DNA of 64,000 bases from Niallia sp. NCCP-28 (GCF_023168165.1 NZ_BQYJ01000004.1:1-64000); one strand, 5' to 3'. Counted from the first letter of the stretch, positions 37,798 through 50,866 are shown. Program-made: numbers and translations. The notes: generated by a model from the sequence alone, not told the origin.

Positions 37798-38057
37798 CTC
37801 CTAGCTTATAAATTTCATTTCCCTATTGCTAAACACTGCTCTTATATAATCTGGCGACTATACTATAACACAGCTGTAAATGAGAACATGTATAATATAC
37901 AATAAATTCTACTCTATATTCTTCTTTTGTCACTTTAACATAATGGCATGTTTGCTACAAGCTGAAGGTTCTATAATTACCATTAATTGATATTAATGAT
38001 TTTTCTTTTTTCTCGGCAAAATAAGAGAACAATGCTGTAGAAAGGAGGACTCTCCAT

Positions 38058-39041
38058 TTGTATAAATTAATCATCCTATTGGCAGTCTTGATATACTCAT
38101 TTCCAGCTTTACCTGTAGCTGCTGCCATGAATCAAGAAGATATCTATAATAAACGTTTAGCTTTATATAAAAAAGTGGAAGCAGTATCTCAACTGCCTTG
38201 GTATTATTTAGCAGCTGTCGATCAATATGAACGAAATATTCGTTTTGCGAGAAGAGATTTACCTAAAGCAGATGGTTTAACAGGGATTTATTTTTCTAAA
38301 GAAAGATGGTCTGGCATCATTAATCCAGATTACAATGATACAAATCCAATCACAATTGAATTGTTTGGCGGGTTCGGTATAGATGGAAATGGAGACGGCA
38401 AAGCAGAAAGATCAAATGATGAAGATGTTCTTGCTTCATTTACTGATTATATCCTTCAATATGGAATAGATGAGGATAACTTTAAAATCGGCTTATGGAA
38501 TTATTATAAGCGGGATAAAACCGTAGGAATTATTATGGGAAAAGCAGCGATCTATCGACATTTTGGAAGATTAAATCTTGATTCTCATGCCTTTCCTGTC
38601 CCATTAAGCAGCAACCATAGTTATCGCAGCACCTGGGGCGATGCTAGAGGATGGGGAGGAAAACGCATCCACGAAGGCACCGATATTTTCGCAGACTATA
38701 GTGTTCCTGTTAGAGCGACATCTTACGGCATCGTTGAAATGAAAGGATGGAACCGCTACGGAGGATGGCGTATTGGAATTAGAGATATAAATAATAATTA
38801 TCATTATTTCGCCCATCTAAGCGGATTTTCAAAAGACTTAAAAGTCGGATCCATTGTAGAACCTGGAATGTTAATTGGCGGGGTTGGAAGTTCTGGGTAT
38901 GGCCCTCCTGGCACATCCGGAAAGTTTCCGCCACATTTGCATTATGGAATGTATAAAGATAATGGCTACACAGAATGGTCATTTGATCCATACGCTCATT
39001 TAAGATTATGGGAAAGCCAGGAAAGGCAACAGCGAAAATAA
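38058..39041 (+). CDS. lytH: LytH/YunA-like M23 endopeptidase
   Basis: 327 aa exported or membrane-anchored peptidase. In B. subtilis LytH is an L-Ala-D-Glu peptidase that trims spore cortex peptidoglycan under sigma-K. A signal peptide (residues 1-22) is followed by a lysozyme-like helical region (about 30-180) and an M23 domain with HEGTDIFA (HxxxD zinc ligands) and PHLHYGMY (HxH). TTG 38058 follows AAAGGAGGA. Divergent from lipA. No sigma-K promoter could be assigned with confidence. Confidence 0.88.
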   Translation: MYKLIILLAVLIYSFPALPVAAAMNQEDIYNKRLALYKKVEAVSQLPWYYLAAVDQYERNIRFARRDLPKADGLTGIYFSKERWSGIINPDYNDTNPITIELFGGFGIDGNGDGKAERSNDEDVLASFTDYILQYGIDEDNFKIGLWNYYKRDKTVGIIMGKAAIYRHFGRLNLDSHAFPVPLSSNHSYRSTWGDARGWGGKRIHEGTDIFADYSVPVRATSYGIVEMKGWNRYGGWRIGIRDINNNYHYFAHLSGFSKDLKVGSIVEPGMLIGGVGSSGYGPPGTSGKFPPHLHYGMYKDNGYTEWSFDPYAHLRLWESQERQQRK

Positions 39042-39100
39042 AAAATAGATTATTGGTTTCGCTATGCTTAAAATAGCGATTGAACCAATAATCTATTTTT
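39041..39100. terminator. Bidirectional terminator, lytH / HD-GYP gene
   Basis: AAAAATAGATTATTGGTT pairs with AACCAATAATCTATTTTT, with an inner CGCTAT/ATAGCG stem. Very stable. Confidence 0.9.
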
Positions 39101-39137
39101 TCATTTCAAAATAAACATCCTATTTTCCCCATTAACT

Positions 39138-40223
39138 TTATAAAATCGATTCACAACCAGTAATAGTAATAGCAAGATTGACTTTTAAGTCTAATTCATA
39201 TGGTACAACCTTTAATCCATTTCTCTCTAAAATACGAATGATTGGCCGTTCATTTAATCCCTTGTTTTGTCGGCAGACAATTCCTTTTTCCCCATTGCTT
39301 AGTGTCACTCCTAAACCAGTTGGATATAATACAATAGATTTTTTAAATGCTTGAACAATTTTTGCATCATATAGTGTATCAATACCAGTATATAGAATTT
39401 CTAACGCCTCATGGGGCAGCATGGCTTGTCTATATACACGGTTCGATGTAATTGCATCAAATACATCTGCGACTGCAATAATTTTTCCATAAAGATGAAT
39501 AGTATCACCCGTTATCCCTCGAGGGTAACCAGAACCATTTAATCTTTCATGATGCTGATAAGCACAATGGGCAACTAATAAAGGCATCGTGTGCACTTTT
39601 CGCAACATTTGAAAACCGGCTTCGGCATGCTGCTTGATGATTTCATATTCTTCTTGGGTCAATTTTTGTGGCTTCATCAAAATATCTAACGGGATATTCA
39701 TTTTTCCTACATCATGTAAAATGGCCCCTAACCCGAGAACCTCTAACTCCTTACGTGATAATTTTAATTCGATGCCTAATGCCAATGAATAAATAGTAAC
39801 ATTTAAGCTATGTGAAAAAATATAGTTATCATATAAAAACACTTCTGACATCAGCGAAAATAATTCTTTATTTGTTTGAAGCTCATCCAATACGTTCCCA
39901 ATCAAGTTTTTAAATGTTGAGACAGCCTTTTCCATCATAATAGGCTTTTTTATAGTCACCGCATTTTTTATTTCATTAAATTTCTTCTCAATTGTTTGCA
40001 TTGCTGCTTTTTTTAGTTTCTCTGAGATAGCTGGATTAGGATAAATATCATTTGTTCGTTCATCCTCTATGTATAGATAAGAAATGCCAAGCTCCATTAA
40101 TCGTTTGATCCTATTGCTGTCAAGCTCTATGCCGCTATTAATTAGAACTAGTCCTTGATCATTTATTATTGGCTTTGCTAATTTTACTCCTTCATTAATA
40201 TACTTTGTTCCGATTAATCTCAT
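39138..40223 (-). CDS. HD-GYP domain protein (probable c-di-GMP phosphodiesterase)
   Basis: 361 aa. The HD-GYP domain spans about residues 125-300: LGAILHDVGK (HD metal site), QHAEAG, AYQHHERLNGSGYPRG (GYP motif) and AVADVFDAITSNR. The N-terminal region (about 1-60) is the small beta-rich domain typical of Bacillus HD-GYP proteins and may bind a ligand; the tail (about 305-361) is another small domain. All motif residues are present. Start follows GGGAGC. Second putative c-di-GMP-degrading protein in the window. Confidence 0.9.
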   Translation of the reverse strand: MRLIGTKYINEGVKLAKPIINDQGLVLINSGIELDSNRIKRLMELGISYLYIEDERTNDIYPNPAISEKLKKAAMQTIEKKFNEIKNAVTIKKPIMMEKAVSTFKNLIGNVLDELQTNKELFSLMSEVFLYDNYIFSHSLNVTIYSLALGIELKLSRKELEVLGLGAILHDVGKMNIPLDILMKPQKLTQEEYEIIKQHAEAGFQMLRKVHTMPLLVAHCAYQHHERLNGSGYPRGITGDTIHLYGKIIAVADVFDAITSNRVYRQAMLPHEALEILYTGIDTLYDAKIVQAFKKSIVLYPTGLGVTLSNGEKGIVCRQNKGLNERPIIRILERNGLKVVPYELDLKVNLAITITGCESIL

Positions 40224-40683
40224 TTAAAGCTCCCATTCCATTTAAGATATATACGTAAAAAAGATTATACCGATAAAGCGAAACTACAAACAGAAAGGAT
40301 TTTTCCATATCCTTCACTTTTTGCAGCCTAAAACAAGATAGGATATAGGTTACACAGACATTTCACAAAAAGTGGTTCTTATAAGTGTTTGTTCTTTTAT
40401 ATCGGGCTTTTGGCCATGCAAGATTTCCTCTAAACTCTCTTGCCTTTTCAGTAGGAGCCTTTAAGATAAAGCAATGGCCTAATCAGCGGGGCATTCATGC
40501 CTGCTACTATAATTTGTTATGTATATACATTCTATGTATGCAAAAAAAAACCAATAAAGACTTCTCAAACGCTATCGATTAAATAGGAATCAGATAGAAA
40601 ATAACCTCTATCTGATTTTTGGTATGTTAGTTTTGTTAAAGAACACTATTTCGTTAACATAAACTTTATTTTATCATATAGAT
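40224..40683. other. 460-bp intergenic region
   Basis: Contains a degenerate family R copy (40273-40330) and an ATCAGATAGA / TCTATCTGATTTTT hairpin (40588-40620). A + strand open frame (40385-40582) lacks a ribosome-binding site and recognisable homology, and is not called. Confidence 0.5.
40273..40330 (+). repeat. Dispersed repeat family R, degenerate copy
   Basis: ATAAAGCGAAACTACAAACAG followed by AAGGATTTTTCCATATCCTTC. Same order of blocks as copy 1 but diverged. Confidence 0.45.
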
Positions 40684-40986
40684 TTAAATCATTTTCAATA
40701 ATGCTTCTTTTCCAATCATACCTGCGTAAATGCCGTAATTTTCTGCTTCCGCTGTTACTGACTCTAACGGGGCATCTAATAATTGCTCTATGGTTTTTAC
40801 TCCAACTGCTCTTCCAGCAATAATTTTTCTATCTTTTAATTTTTCATTTAACAATGCTACATCTAATGCGCCGCACATAATATACCCTATTTCACTTTTA
40901 ACAACAAGCAAGTTGGTTTTTGGTAATTGTACACTTATGCCAATAAATATTTTATCTTCTATCGTTATAGGAAATACATCTACCAT
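40684..40986 (-). CDS. yunC: YunC-like DUF1805 protein
   Basis: 100 aa, DUF1805 family. The core reads LLVVKSEIGYIMCGALDV and DRKIIAGRAVGVKTIEQLLDAP. Structures are known for the family but not function. ATG 40986 follows GGGGAGTGA. Synteny lytH...yunC-yunD-yunF is as in B. subtilis, with yunB and yunE missing. Confidence 0.85.
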   Translation of the reverse strand: MVDVFPITIEDKIFIGISVQLPKTNLLVVKSEIGYIMCGALDVALLNEKLKDRKIIAGRAVGVKTIEQLLDAPLESVTAEAENYGIYAGMIGKEALLKMI

Positions 40987-41095
40987 TGCAAGTCACTCCC
41001 CTCTTTTACTACCACTAGTATATTCACGAGGGGGGAAAATCGTGTATTTTCTTGCTGCATCCGAAAAAAAAAATCCGTCTGATATTAAATGCGTC

Positions 41096-42439
41096 TTACA
41101 ATGTTTCCGCCATTATATTTCTCATAAATTCAGGCAAAAAATATTGCTTTTCTTTGGCGCGATATATAGCAGGAAAAAAATTCCCAAAAGTAAACATATC
41201 TGGAAGAGCCACTGTATATGCTGCATCACCAACCAGTTCTTTATCCTGAAAATAAAAAACTGTTCGTTCTCCGATTGTTTTTGCTTCTATGCCCCAGCAA
41301 ATCATTTTTCCTAACAAATTCCCTCTAAAGCCAAGTCCTTTTACTTGAAGATGCTCCCATTTTTCATTTTGCATATCAATAAGGATTTCTTTTAATTCAG
41401 CACCTGTTATTGTCACTTTACATGGATTAATCGGATGTGGGCAAATAGTTAATAAATCAAAGTAGGAAACAGGCCCTTCTTTTAATTCACCTAAAATGAT
41501 TCCTTCATTGATAATAGAACAATCAGCATTGCACCATGTTTTTATTTCTTGGCATAAAAATAGTGCCAATTCTTTTTTAGACCATGATTTGCTTAAAGTT
41601 GTTACTTGAGATGATAAAGCTTTTTTTCCTTCTTGATACAAACGGTCGACAAAACTATCTTCGTCCTGAACAGCAGGCAGCTTGCTGGTATCATACAATT
41701 GTGCTTTTTTTTCTATTATCTTTTTGGTAGCAGTATCTACCGTTAAAACAATATGACCAATAAAGTGCCCAAATTTACCTGCGGCACCTAAAAGACTATT
41801 TTTTATCAATTTGCCTTGATGAAGAATATGATGGGTATGAGCACCCAAAATAACATCAATTTCAGGGAAACGGGCTGCCATTTCTTCATCTTCATTAATG
41901 CCTAAATGGGATAATACCATTACAATATCCACTTTGCTTCTTAATTGAAGAAGTTCTTTTTCTAATTCATAAAAAGGATCGGTCAATTGCCAGCCCAACA
42001 GTTCATATAGATGATTAAAATATGCAGTTAAACCGATAACGCCAATTGTTGTCCCCTCGTTAGTTGTATATATTTTAGAAGGAGTTAGCCAACTGGGGCG
42101 TTCTCCATTTTCTTTATATAAATTAGCTAAAATAACATCAAATGTTGCGTCTTCATATAAATGATCAAGTGCTTCATATGGCAGTGTAATTCCTTCATTA
42201 TTGCCTATCGTCACTGCCGTATAATGTTCATTATTTAATAATTGTGTATTGATTTTCCCTTTTGTAGCTTCTGTATAGGGATGCCATAAATCTAAATGAT
42301 CTCCAATATCAAAAAAATAAACCGAATCCCCAGCATTAATATGCCATTGTTTTCTTTCTCGCAAAAGCGCAAAAATTTTCGGCCAATTTTCAAAATGACT
42401 ATGTAGATCATTTGTATGATATATATGGATAGCTTCCAT
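41096..42439 (-). CDS. yunD: YunD, 5'-nucleotidase/2',3'-cyclic phosphodiesterase family
   Basis: 447 aa. The N-terminal calcineurin-like metallophosphoesterase domain has HTNDLHSHF near residue 8, GDHLDLWHP, IGNNEG and VLSHLG then GAHTHH, giving the full metal site. The C-terminal 5'-nucleotidase domain (about 290-420) has CNADCSIINEG. No signal peptide, so likely cytosolic. ATG 42439 follows AAGGAAGGCG; 29 upstream codons are not supported. Confidence 0.88.
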   Translation of the reverse strand: MEAIHIYHTNDLHSHFENWPKIFALLRERKQWHINAGDSVYFFDIGDHLDLWHPYTEATKGKINTQLLNNEHYTAVTIGNNEGITLPYEALDHLYEDATFDVILANLYKENGERPSWLTPSKIYTTNEGTTIGVIGLTAYFNHLYELLGWQLTDPFYELEKELLQLRSKVDIVMVLSHLGINEDEEMAARFPEIDVILGAHTHHILHQGKLIKNSLLGAAGKFGHFIGHIVLTVDTATKKIIEKKAQLYDTSKLPAVQDEDSFVDRLYQEGKKALSSQVTTLSKSWSKKELALFLCQEIKTWCNADCSIINEGIILGELKEGPVSYFDLLTICPHPINPCKVTITGAELKEILIDMQNEKWEHLQVKGLGFRGNLLGKMICWGIEAKTIGERTVFYFQDKELVGDAAYTVALPDMFTFGNFFPAIYRAKEKQYFLPEFMRNIMAETL

Positions 42440-42590
42440 TCTTTCGCCTTCCTTTTCGATAAGTAGTAAAATCAAATATGAGTTTCGCCGATTTCTTCCA
42501 TTAAGTAAGGCTGCATAAATAAGCAAAGCTGGAATCAGTTGAAGTTTTGTTTAACACTAAGCTCTAATTTTCAACCTATTTTTATTAAAA

Positions 42591-42776
42591 GGCTGTTTTC
42601 GTAAACTTTGTTGCTATTCACTAAATATTAGGAAAGGTTAATTTCCGCTTCAGGATGCTCGCTTTCCGTGGGACGGGCGGTGCTCCCACAAGAGTATCGC
42701 ACCTTCCGCTCCAATCAACCTAAATAGTTTTTGTTTACAAACTTATTTAAAAACAACAATCTTTTAGAAAAGAGCC
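42591..42776. mobile_element. MITE-like element A with 8-bp target duplication
   Basis: 186 bp, non-coding. Left end GGCTGTTTTCGTAAACTTTG and right end (reverse complement) GGCTCTTTTCTAAAAGATTG match at most positions. Perfect 8-bp flanks TATTAAAA lie at 42583-42590 and 42777-42784. The right-hand duplication includes the yunF stop codon. The interior has the GCTTTCCG / GGACGGGCGG block known from Bacillaceae intergenic repeats. Confidence 0.8.
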
Positions 42777-42778
42777 TA

Positions 42779-43624
42779 TTAAAACAAATCTAATTGCCTT
42801 GGTGCCAAGTTTTTATATTCAATATTTAATAGCTTAATTAATTGTAGTGCATTATCTGCAGCATCTCCACCAGAATTATTATTGAATACAACAAATATAT
42901 TTTTGCAAACACTATGTAAATAGTTTATATGCTCTCTCCACTCTTCTAATTCCTTTTGATTATATTTATATAAATAACGAACCTCTCGCCATTTAGGATT
43001 ATTTTTTTGCTGCCAGCCCTGCACGTTCCTTCCATGAAAACGTATTAAAACACTTTCTTCATTAGATGGCTCAATAATAGCTGGAATAGATCCTGTTCCC
43101 GCTTGTGGTTCATCACAAATACTATGAATCCACCCTTCCTCCTTCATAAATTGCAGCGTTTTATCGCGAAATTTTGGCATAAACCAAGATTGATGTCTAA
43201 ATTCTAATGCACAAGGTATATTTCCCATTAATTTCTTGCAAGTTCGCAAATATAGAACATTTTCTTTTATACAATCAAACCAAGGAGGAAACTGAAATAA
43301 AACCATGCTTAATTTATTTGCCTTTTGATAAGGCTCTAATGATGCTATAAAAGCTGTAAACATTTCTTCCGTTGTAGAAAATGGAAGTTCTCCTCTTTGG
43401 TGGCCCGTCATTCCTTGATATGCCTTCACGATAAAACGAAAATCAGCAGGTGTCTCCCTACTCCATTTTTCGCCGTTTTTTTTCGGCTGGACAGCATAAA
43501 AAGAAGCATCCACTTCCACAATAGGAAAATATGCCGCATATTCAACTAGCTTATTGCGCGAGGAAGTGTTTGCCCTATATAAACTGTCATGATCTCCCCA
43601 ACCAGTTAAACCAATATTTATCAA
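42779..43624 (-). CDS. yunF: YunF-like DUF72 protein
   Basis: 281 aa, DUF72 TIM-barrel family. N-terminal IGLTGWGDHDSLY, ALEFRHQSWF and the C-terminal FVVFNNNSGGDAADNAL match the family. Biochemical function is unknown. The 3' end abuts MITE-like element A, whose target duplication covers the stop codon, so the element inserted without truncating the protein. Confidence 0.87.
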   Translation of the reverse strand: MINIGLTGWGDHDSLYRANTSSRNKLVEYAAYFPIVEVDASFYAVQPKKNGEKWSRETPADFRFIVKAYQGMTGHQRGELPFSTTEEMFTAFIASLEPYQKANKLSMVLFQFPPWFDCIKENVLYLRTCKKLMGNIPCALEFRHQSWFMPKFRDKTLQFMKEEGWIHSICDEPQAGTGSIPAIIEPSNEESVLIRFHGRNVQGWQQKNNPKWREVRYLYKYNQKELEEWREHINYLHSVCKNIFVVFNNNSGGDAADNALQLIKLLNIEYKNLAPRQLDLF

Positions 43625-43826
43625 AATATCACCTTCTAAAGGAATTGCCAGTATGTATAATTAGACTTATTTTTTGGCTGTGTAAAAAAATTGAATTATT
43701 CGTTTTATACTATTCACTAACCTAGCTGTTTTTCTTCTTATTATCATAACATAATCAACTTAAATAACTACTTTTTAAAGTTATTTCCACTTTCTAAATT
43801 TAAAACATCTTATCATTCCTACACGC

Positions 43827-43856
43827 AAAAAACGCATCCTAATAGGATGCGTTTTT
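43827..43856 (-). terminator. Terminator of the suf operon
   Basis: AAAAAACGCATCCTAATAGG / ATGCGTTTTT palindrome just after the sufB stop. Confidence 0.9.
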
Positions 43857-43862
43857 CATGAA

Positions 43863-45260
43863 TTACCCGATTGAACCTTCCATCTCGAACTTGATTAAAC
43901 GGTTCATTTCTACTGCATATTCCATTGGCAATTCTTTTGTAAATGGTTCAATGAATCCCATTACGATCATTTCAGTTGCTTCTTCTTCTGAGATGCCTCT
44001 GCTCATTAAATAAAATAATTGTTCTTCAGAAACTTTAGAAACTTTTGCTTCATGTTCTAATGAAATATTATCATTTAAAATTTCATTGTATGGAATAGTA
44101 TCAGACGTTGATTTATTATCCATAATCAATGTATCGCATTCGATGTTAGCACGTGCTCCATCTGCTTTGCGCCCAAAATGAACAATTCCACGATACGTAA
44201 CTTTACCGCCTTGTTTAGAAATAGATTTCGAAACAATTGTGGAAGATGTATTTGGAGCTAAATGAATCATTTTTGCACCAGCATCTTGGTGTTGTCCTTT
44301 CCCAGCAAGCGCAATAGATAATGTCATTCCTCTTGCGCCTTCTCCTTTAAGGATAACAGCAGGATACTTCATTGTTAATTTAGATCCAATATTTCCATCA
44401 ATCCATTCCATTGTTGCATTTGCATCACAAACGGCACGTTTTGTAACTAAGTTATACACATTGTTTGCCCAGTTTTGAATGGTAGTATAACGGCAATACG
44501 CATCTTTTTTGATGATAATTTCAACAACAGCACTATGAAGAGAGTTAGTGGTATAAACTGGAGCTGTACAGCCTTCTACATAGTGAACATGTGCTCCTTC
44601 ATCAACAATAATCAATGTTCTTTCGAATTGTCCCATATTTTCCGAGTTGATGCGGAAATATGCCTGCAATGGCGTATCTACTTTTATCCCTTTTGGCACA
44701 TAAATAAATGAGCCGCCAGACCAAACAGCAGAGTTAAGTGCTGCAAACTTATTATCCGTTGGCGGTATAACAGTTGCCCAATGCTCTTTGAAGATATCTT
44801 CATTTTCTTTTAAAGCAGAATCCGTATCTTTGAAGACAATTCCCATTGCTTCCAAGTCTTCTTGCATATTATGATAAACTACTTCAGATTCATATTGAGC
44901 AGATACACCTGCTAAATATTTTTGCTCTGCTTCTGGTATACCTAATTTATCAAAAGTTTGTTTAATTTCATCTGGAACTTCATCCCAAGATTTTTCTGTT
45001 TTCTCAGAAGGTTTTACATAATAAGTAATTTCATCAAAATTTAATGAAGCTAAATCTCCACCCCACTGCGGCATTGGCATTTTATAAAAATGCTCTAATG
45101 ACTTTAAGCGAAAGTCTAACATCCATTGTGGTTCTTCTTTCATTTTTGAAATCTCTTCTACAATTTCTTTCGTTAAACCGCGTTTAGAACGAAAGATAGA
45201 AACGTCTTTATCCGAGAATCCATATTTATAATCCCCAATTTCAGGCGCTTTTTTTGCCAT
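43863..45260 (-). CDS. sufB: Fe-S cluster assembly scaffold SufB
   Basis: 465 aa, the standard length. SufB forms the SufBC2D complex on which nascent Fe-S clusters are built. The beta-helix core includes [20 protein letters not shown] with its Cys, and the C-terminus has [22 protein letters not shown] 45260 follows GGAGGAAAA; 28 upstream codons are excluded. Last gene of sufCDSUB. Confidence 0.96.
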   Translation of the reverse strand: MAKKAPEIGDYKYGFSDKDVSIFRSKRGLTKEIVEEISKMKEEPQWMLDFRLKSLEHFYKMPMPQWGGDLASLNFDEITYYVKPSEKTEKSWDEVPDEIKQTFDKLGIPEAEQKYLAGVSAQYESEVVYHNMQEDLEAMGIVFKDTDSALKENEDIFKEHWATVIPPTDNKFAALNSAVWSGGSFIYVPKGIKVDTPLQAYFRINSENMGQFERTLIIVDEGAHVHYVEGCTAPVYTTNSLHSAVVEIIIKKDAYCRYTTIQNWANNVYNLVTKRAVCDANATMEWIDGNIGSKLTMKYPAVILKGEGARGMTLSIALAGKGQHQDAGAKMIHLAPNTSSTIVSKSISKQGGKVTYRGIVHFGRKADGARANIECDTLIMDNKSTSDTIPYNEILNDNISLEHEAKVSKVSEEQLFYLMSRGISEEEATEMIVMGFIEPFTKELPMEYAVEMNRLIKFEMEGSIG

Positions 45261-45330
45261 TTCATTTTCCTCCATTCTATATGCAATTATTAACAAATTT
45301 AAGCAAAAAGGATTTGCTAACTTACTAGAA

Positions 45331-48288
<2,958 letters not shown>

Positions 48289-48304
48289 GTCGATCCCCCT
48301 AACC

Positions 48305-49090
48305 TTACGCTTCTTGTTCAACTGTTTCGTCTTCGATTCCAAGCTCTTTCTTAATCCAATCGTAACCTTCTGCTTCTAAACGCTGTGCAAGCTCTGGTCC
48401 GCCAGTTTTCACAATGCGTCCTTGCATCATTACATGAACCACATCTGGTGTAATATAATCTAACAATCTTTGATAATGTGTAATAATTAAACATCCAAAG
48501 TCTTCGCCGCGCATTTTGTTAATGCCTTTTGATACAACTTTTAATGCATCGATATCTAACCCAGAATCAATTTCATCTAGAATGGCAATTTTAGGTTCTA
48601 ACATCATAAGCTGAAGAATTTCATTGCGTTTCTTTTCACCGCCAGAGAAACCTTCATTTAAATATCTTTGAGCCATATCCGGATCCATTTCAAGGAACTC
48701 CATATTGCTGTCCATTTTGCGGATAAATTTCATAAGAGAAATTTCATTTCCTTCTCCCAAACGGCTGTTTAATGCCGAACGTAAAAAGTCAGCATTTGTT
48801 ACTCCACTAATTTCGCTTGGATACTGCATAGCAAGAAACAGGCCTGCACGAGCACGTTCATCTACTTCCATTTCCAATACATCTTCCTCATCAAGTGTAA
48901 CGGAACCGCTTGTTATCTCATATTTTGGGTGACCCATAATCGCTGAAGATAGAGTAGATTTCCCTGTACCATTTGGTCCCATAATCGCATGGATTTCTCC
49001 ACCCTTAATTTCAAGGTTAAGACCTTTAATAATTTCTTTTTCATCAATTGCTACATGTAAATCATTTATTACCAATTTCGATTGACTCAT
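48305..49090 (-). CDS. sufC: Fe-S assembly ATPase SufC
   Basis: 261 aa ABC-type ATPase energising SufBCD. Walker A GPNGTGKST, signature LNEGFSGGEKKRNEI, Walker B PKIAILDEIDSGLD, and H-loop IITHYQR. ATG 49090 follows GGGGGT. First gene of the operon. Confidence 0.96.
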   Translation of the reverse strand: MSQSKLVINDLHVAIDEKEIIKGLNLEIKGGEIHAIMGPNGTGKSTLSSAIMGHPKYEITSGSVTLDEEDVLEMEVDERARAGLFLAMQYPSEISGVTNADFLRSALNSRLGEGNEISLMKFIRKMDSNMEFLEMDPDMAQRYLNEGFSGGEKKRNEILQLMMLEPKIAILDEIDSGLDIDALKVVSKGINKMRGEDFGCLIITHYQRLLDYITPDVVHVMMQGRIVKTGGPELAQRLEAEGYDWIKKELGIEDETVEQEA

Positions 49091-49502
49091 TATTTTATAC
49101 CCCCATAATAAAAAGAAGTTTTATTCAAAAATTTTGTCGAAACTTCATTATCATTTTATTCTCATTCTAATATTATAACAAATAAAAACTGATATCAACC
49201 TATAGAATTGTTCTTTGCTGTTTCTCTGAAAAATGGAAAGGATTCCATTATAATATCAGCTTTATTTTATGTAAATTGTGTGAATTTTAAGAATTTTTAA
49301 TTTGATCAGTCTAATTAGAATTCAACAGTTTCATTTACTTCTTAGCATGAATATTTCTCTGCTTAATAATGTAAGGAGAGGAACCAAATTTTTTGGTTCC
49401 TCAGAATAGCAGCAGCAAATTCAATAGAAAAAATTTCTATTATATTTGAAAGATCTTTTGTAAAATAATCATTTGACGAAAAGAATCTACAATAAAAATA
49501 TT
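49091..49502. promoter_or_regulatory. suf promoter region with possible Fur/PerR-like sequence
   Basis: Minus strand, near 49200-49130: TTGATA then TATAAT with a short 15-nt spacer (or TAATAT with 18). Just downstream are ATGAGAAT and ATGATAATG, which resemble half-sites of a 7-1-7 Fur-type box. The rest of this 412-bp gap holds a hairpin (49378-49402) with no T-run. Confidence 0.35.
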
Positions 49503-49868
49503 TTATTGCTTTAATGTTGTTAATTCCGAAACTGCCTCTTGAACAAGGGTAACTGCTTGACTCATGGTTGCACCGCCGCCAAAGGCAGCAGTTACCCCAA
49601 TCGTTTCCAAAATTTCTTCCTCCGTTGCCCCTTGGTCTAGACAGCCCTTCACATGGTAGATAATGCAATATTCATCTTGCGAGTAAAGACTGATTCCTAA
49701 TGCAATAAGCTGTTTTTGTTTTTTAGATAATGTTCCTTCTTGAAAACAAACTTCTGTGAATGCCTGAAAACTCTTAGCCAATTCTGGCATTTTTTGCGTA
49801 AATGTTCCTAATCCTTCTTTATAATGAAGCAACGCATGTTCCACAGAATGCCCTGATTGAATCTCCAA
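49503..49868 (-). CDS. yurZ: YurZ, carboxymuconolactone decarboxylase-like protein
   Basis: 121 aa helical CMD/AhpD-family protein. The KQKQLIALGISLYSQ helix is followed by DEYCIIYHVKGC. AhpD-type enzymes use CxxC plus His here; only the second Cys (EYC) and the His remain, as in other YurZ proteins, so peroxidase activity is doubtful. TTG 49868 is spaced correctly from AAGGGAGTG, which overlaps the upstream GTG. Confidence 0.8.
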   Translation of the reverse strand: MEIQSGHSVEHALLHYKEGLGTFTQKMPELAKSFQAFTEVCFQEGTLSKKQKQLIALGISLYSQDEYCIIYHVKGCLDQGATEEEILETIGVTAAFGGGATMSQAVTLVQEAVSELTTLKQ

Positions 49869-49986
49869 AATATCCACTCCCTTTATTCTTTCACATTACC
49901 TTTGTAGTATTGTATATTCCCATCTAATCTATTCTTCCCCAAACTGCTCTACTCAAACAAGAATTAAAATCGATAGTGGACAAAAT

Positions 49987-50014
49987 AAAAGAGCCTGCAA
50001 ATGCAGGCTCTTTT
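49987..50014. terminator. Terminator of metNPQ
   Basis: AAAAGAGCCTGCA / TGCAGGCTCTTTT with a two-base loop, just downstream of metQ; also usable by the other strand. Confidence 0.9.
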
Positions 50015-50023
50015 CAAAAAATA

Positions 50024-50866
50024 TTATTCAGTGACAGGAACAACTGCACCTTTATATTTTTCGTTAATAAAATCTTGAATTTCTTTAGAATGTAGAACCT
50101 CTACTAAAGTTTTAATGCTTTCATTATTTTCATCACCTTTGCGAACTGTGATGATATTAGCATATGGTGACTCGCTTCCTTCGATTTCAATGGAATCTTT
50201 AACAGGATTTAAGCCGGCATCTAATGCATAGTTAGCATTGATGACAACAGCATCCCCTTCATTGTTGTTATAGATTTGCGGCAATAATGAAGGCTCATAA
50301 TCTGCTTTAAATTTAATGTTTTTAGGGTTTTCTACAATATCTTTTACAGTTGCAGCTGTTTTTTCTACGCCATCTTTCAGCTTAATTAGACCGCCTTTTT
50401 CAAGCAATGCTAATACACGGCCATGTTCTGCTACAGAATTGCTGAAAATAACTGTTGCACCTTTTGGAAGTTCATCTAGGCTTTTATATTTTTTAGAGAA
50501 TACTGCCATTGGTTCAATATGAATTGCTCCAGCGCTGACAAAGTCATAACCGTTGTCTTTGATTTGCTGTTCTAAGTAAGGAATATGCTGAAAATAGTTT
50601 GCATCCAATTCTTTTGATTCTAACCCTTTATTTGGCAATACATAATCTTGGAATTTTACAATTTCTAAATCAATGCCTTTTTTCTCTAAAAGAGGTTTTG
50701 CTTCTTCAAGAATTTCAGCATGCGGCACATTAGAAGCACCAACAACTAGTTTTGTTTTGCCATCTTCATTTTCTGCTGCATTGTTGTCTTCTTTTTTTGC
50801 TGTTCCACAAGCTGCAAGTGCCAACACTAAAGTAAACACTGCTAATAATGCAAATAACTTTTTCAT
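50024..50866 (-). CDS. metQ: Methionine ABC transporter substrate-binding lipoprotein
   Basis: 280 aa. Lipoprotein signal ending LALAACG (Cys20) anchors it outside the membrane. NLPA-family body: KLVVGASNVPHAEILEEAKP at the N-terminus, NYFQHIPYLE and AIHIEPM in the ligand site. Binds methionine for MetNP. ATG follows GGAGAG. Last gene of the SAM-riboswitch operon. Confidence 0.95.
   Translation of the reverse strand: MKKLFALLAVFTLVLALAACGTAKKEDNNAAENEDGKTKLVVGASNVPHAEILEEAKPLLEKKGIDLEIVKFQDYVLPNKGLESKELDANYFQHIPYLEQQIKDNGYDFVSAGAIHIEPMAVFSKKYKSLDELPKGATVIFSNSVAEHGRVLALLEKGGLIKLKDGVEKTAATVKDIVENPKNIKFKADYEPSLLPQIYNNNEGDAVVINANYALDAGLNPVKDSIEIEGSESPYANIITVRKGDENNESIKTLVEVLHSKEIQDFINEKYKGAVVPVTE

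Noticed and set aside
40385-40582. 65-aa open frame in the HD-GYP/yunC gap
   Set aside because: No ribosome-binding site, no recognisable homology, and it overlaps an AT-rich repeat-derived region.
49378-49402. GAGGAACCAAA / TTGGTTCCTC hairpin as a terminator
   Set aside because: No T-run follows on either strand.
49363-49668. 101-aa minus-strand open frame overlapping yurZ
   Set aside because: It overlaps the well-supported yurZ in another frame and has no protein-like pattern.
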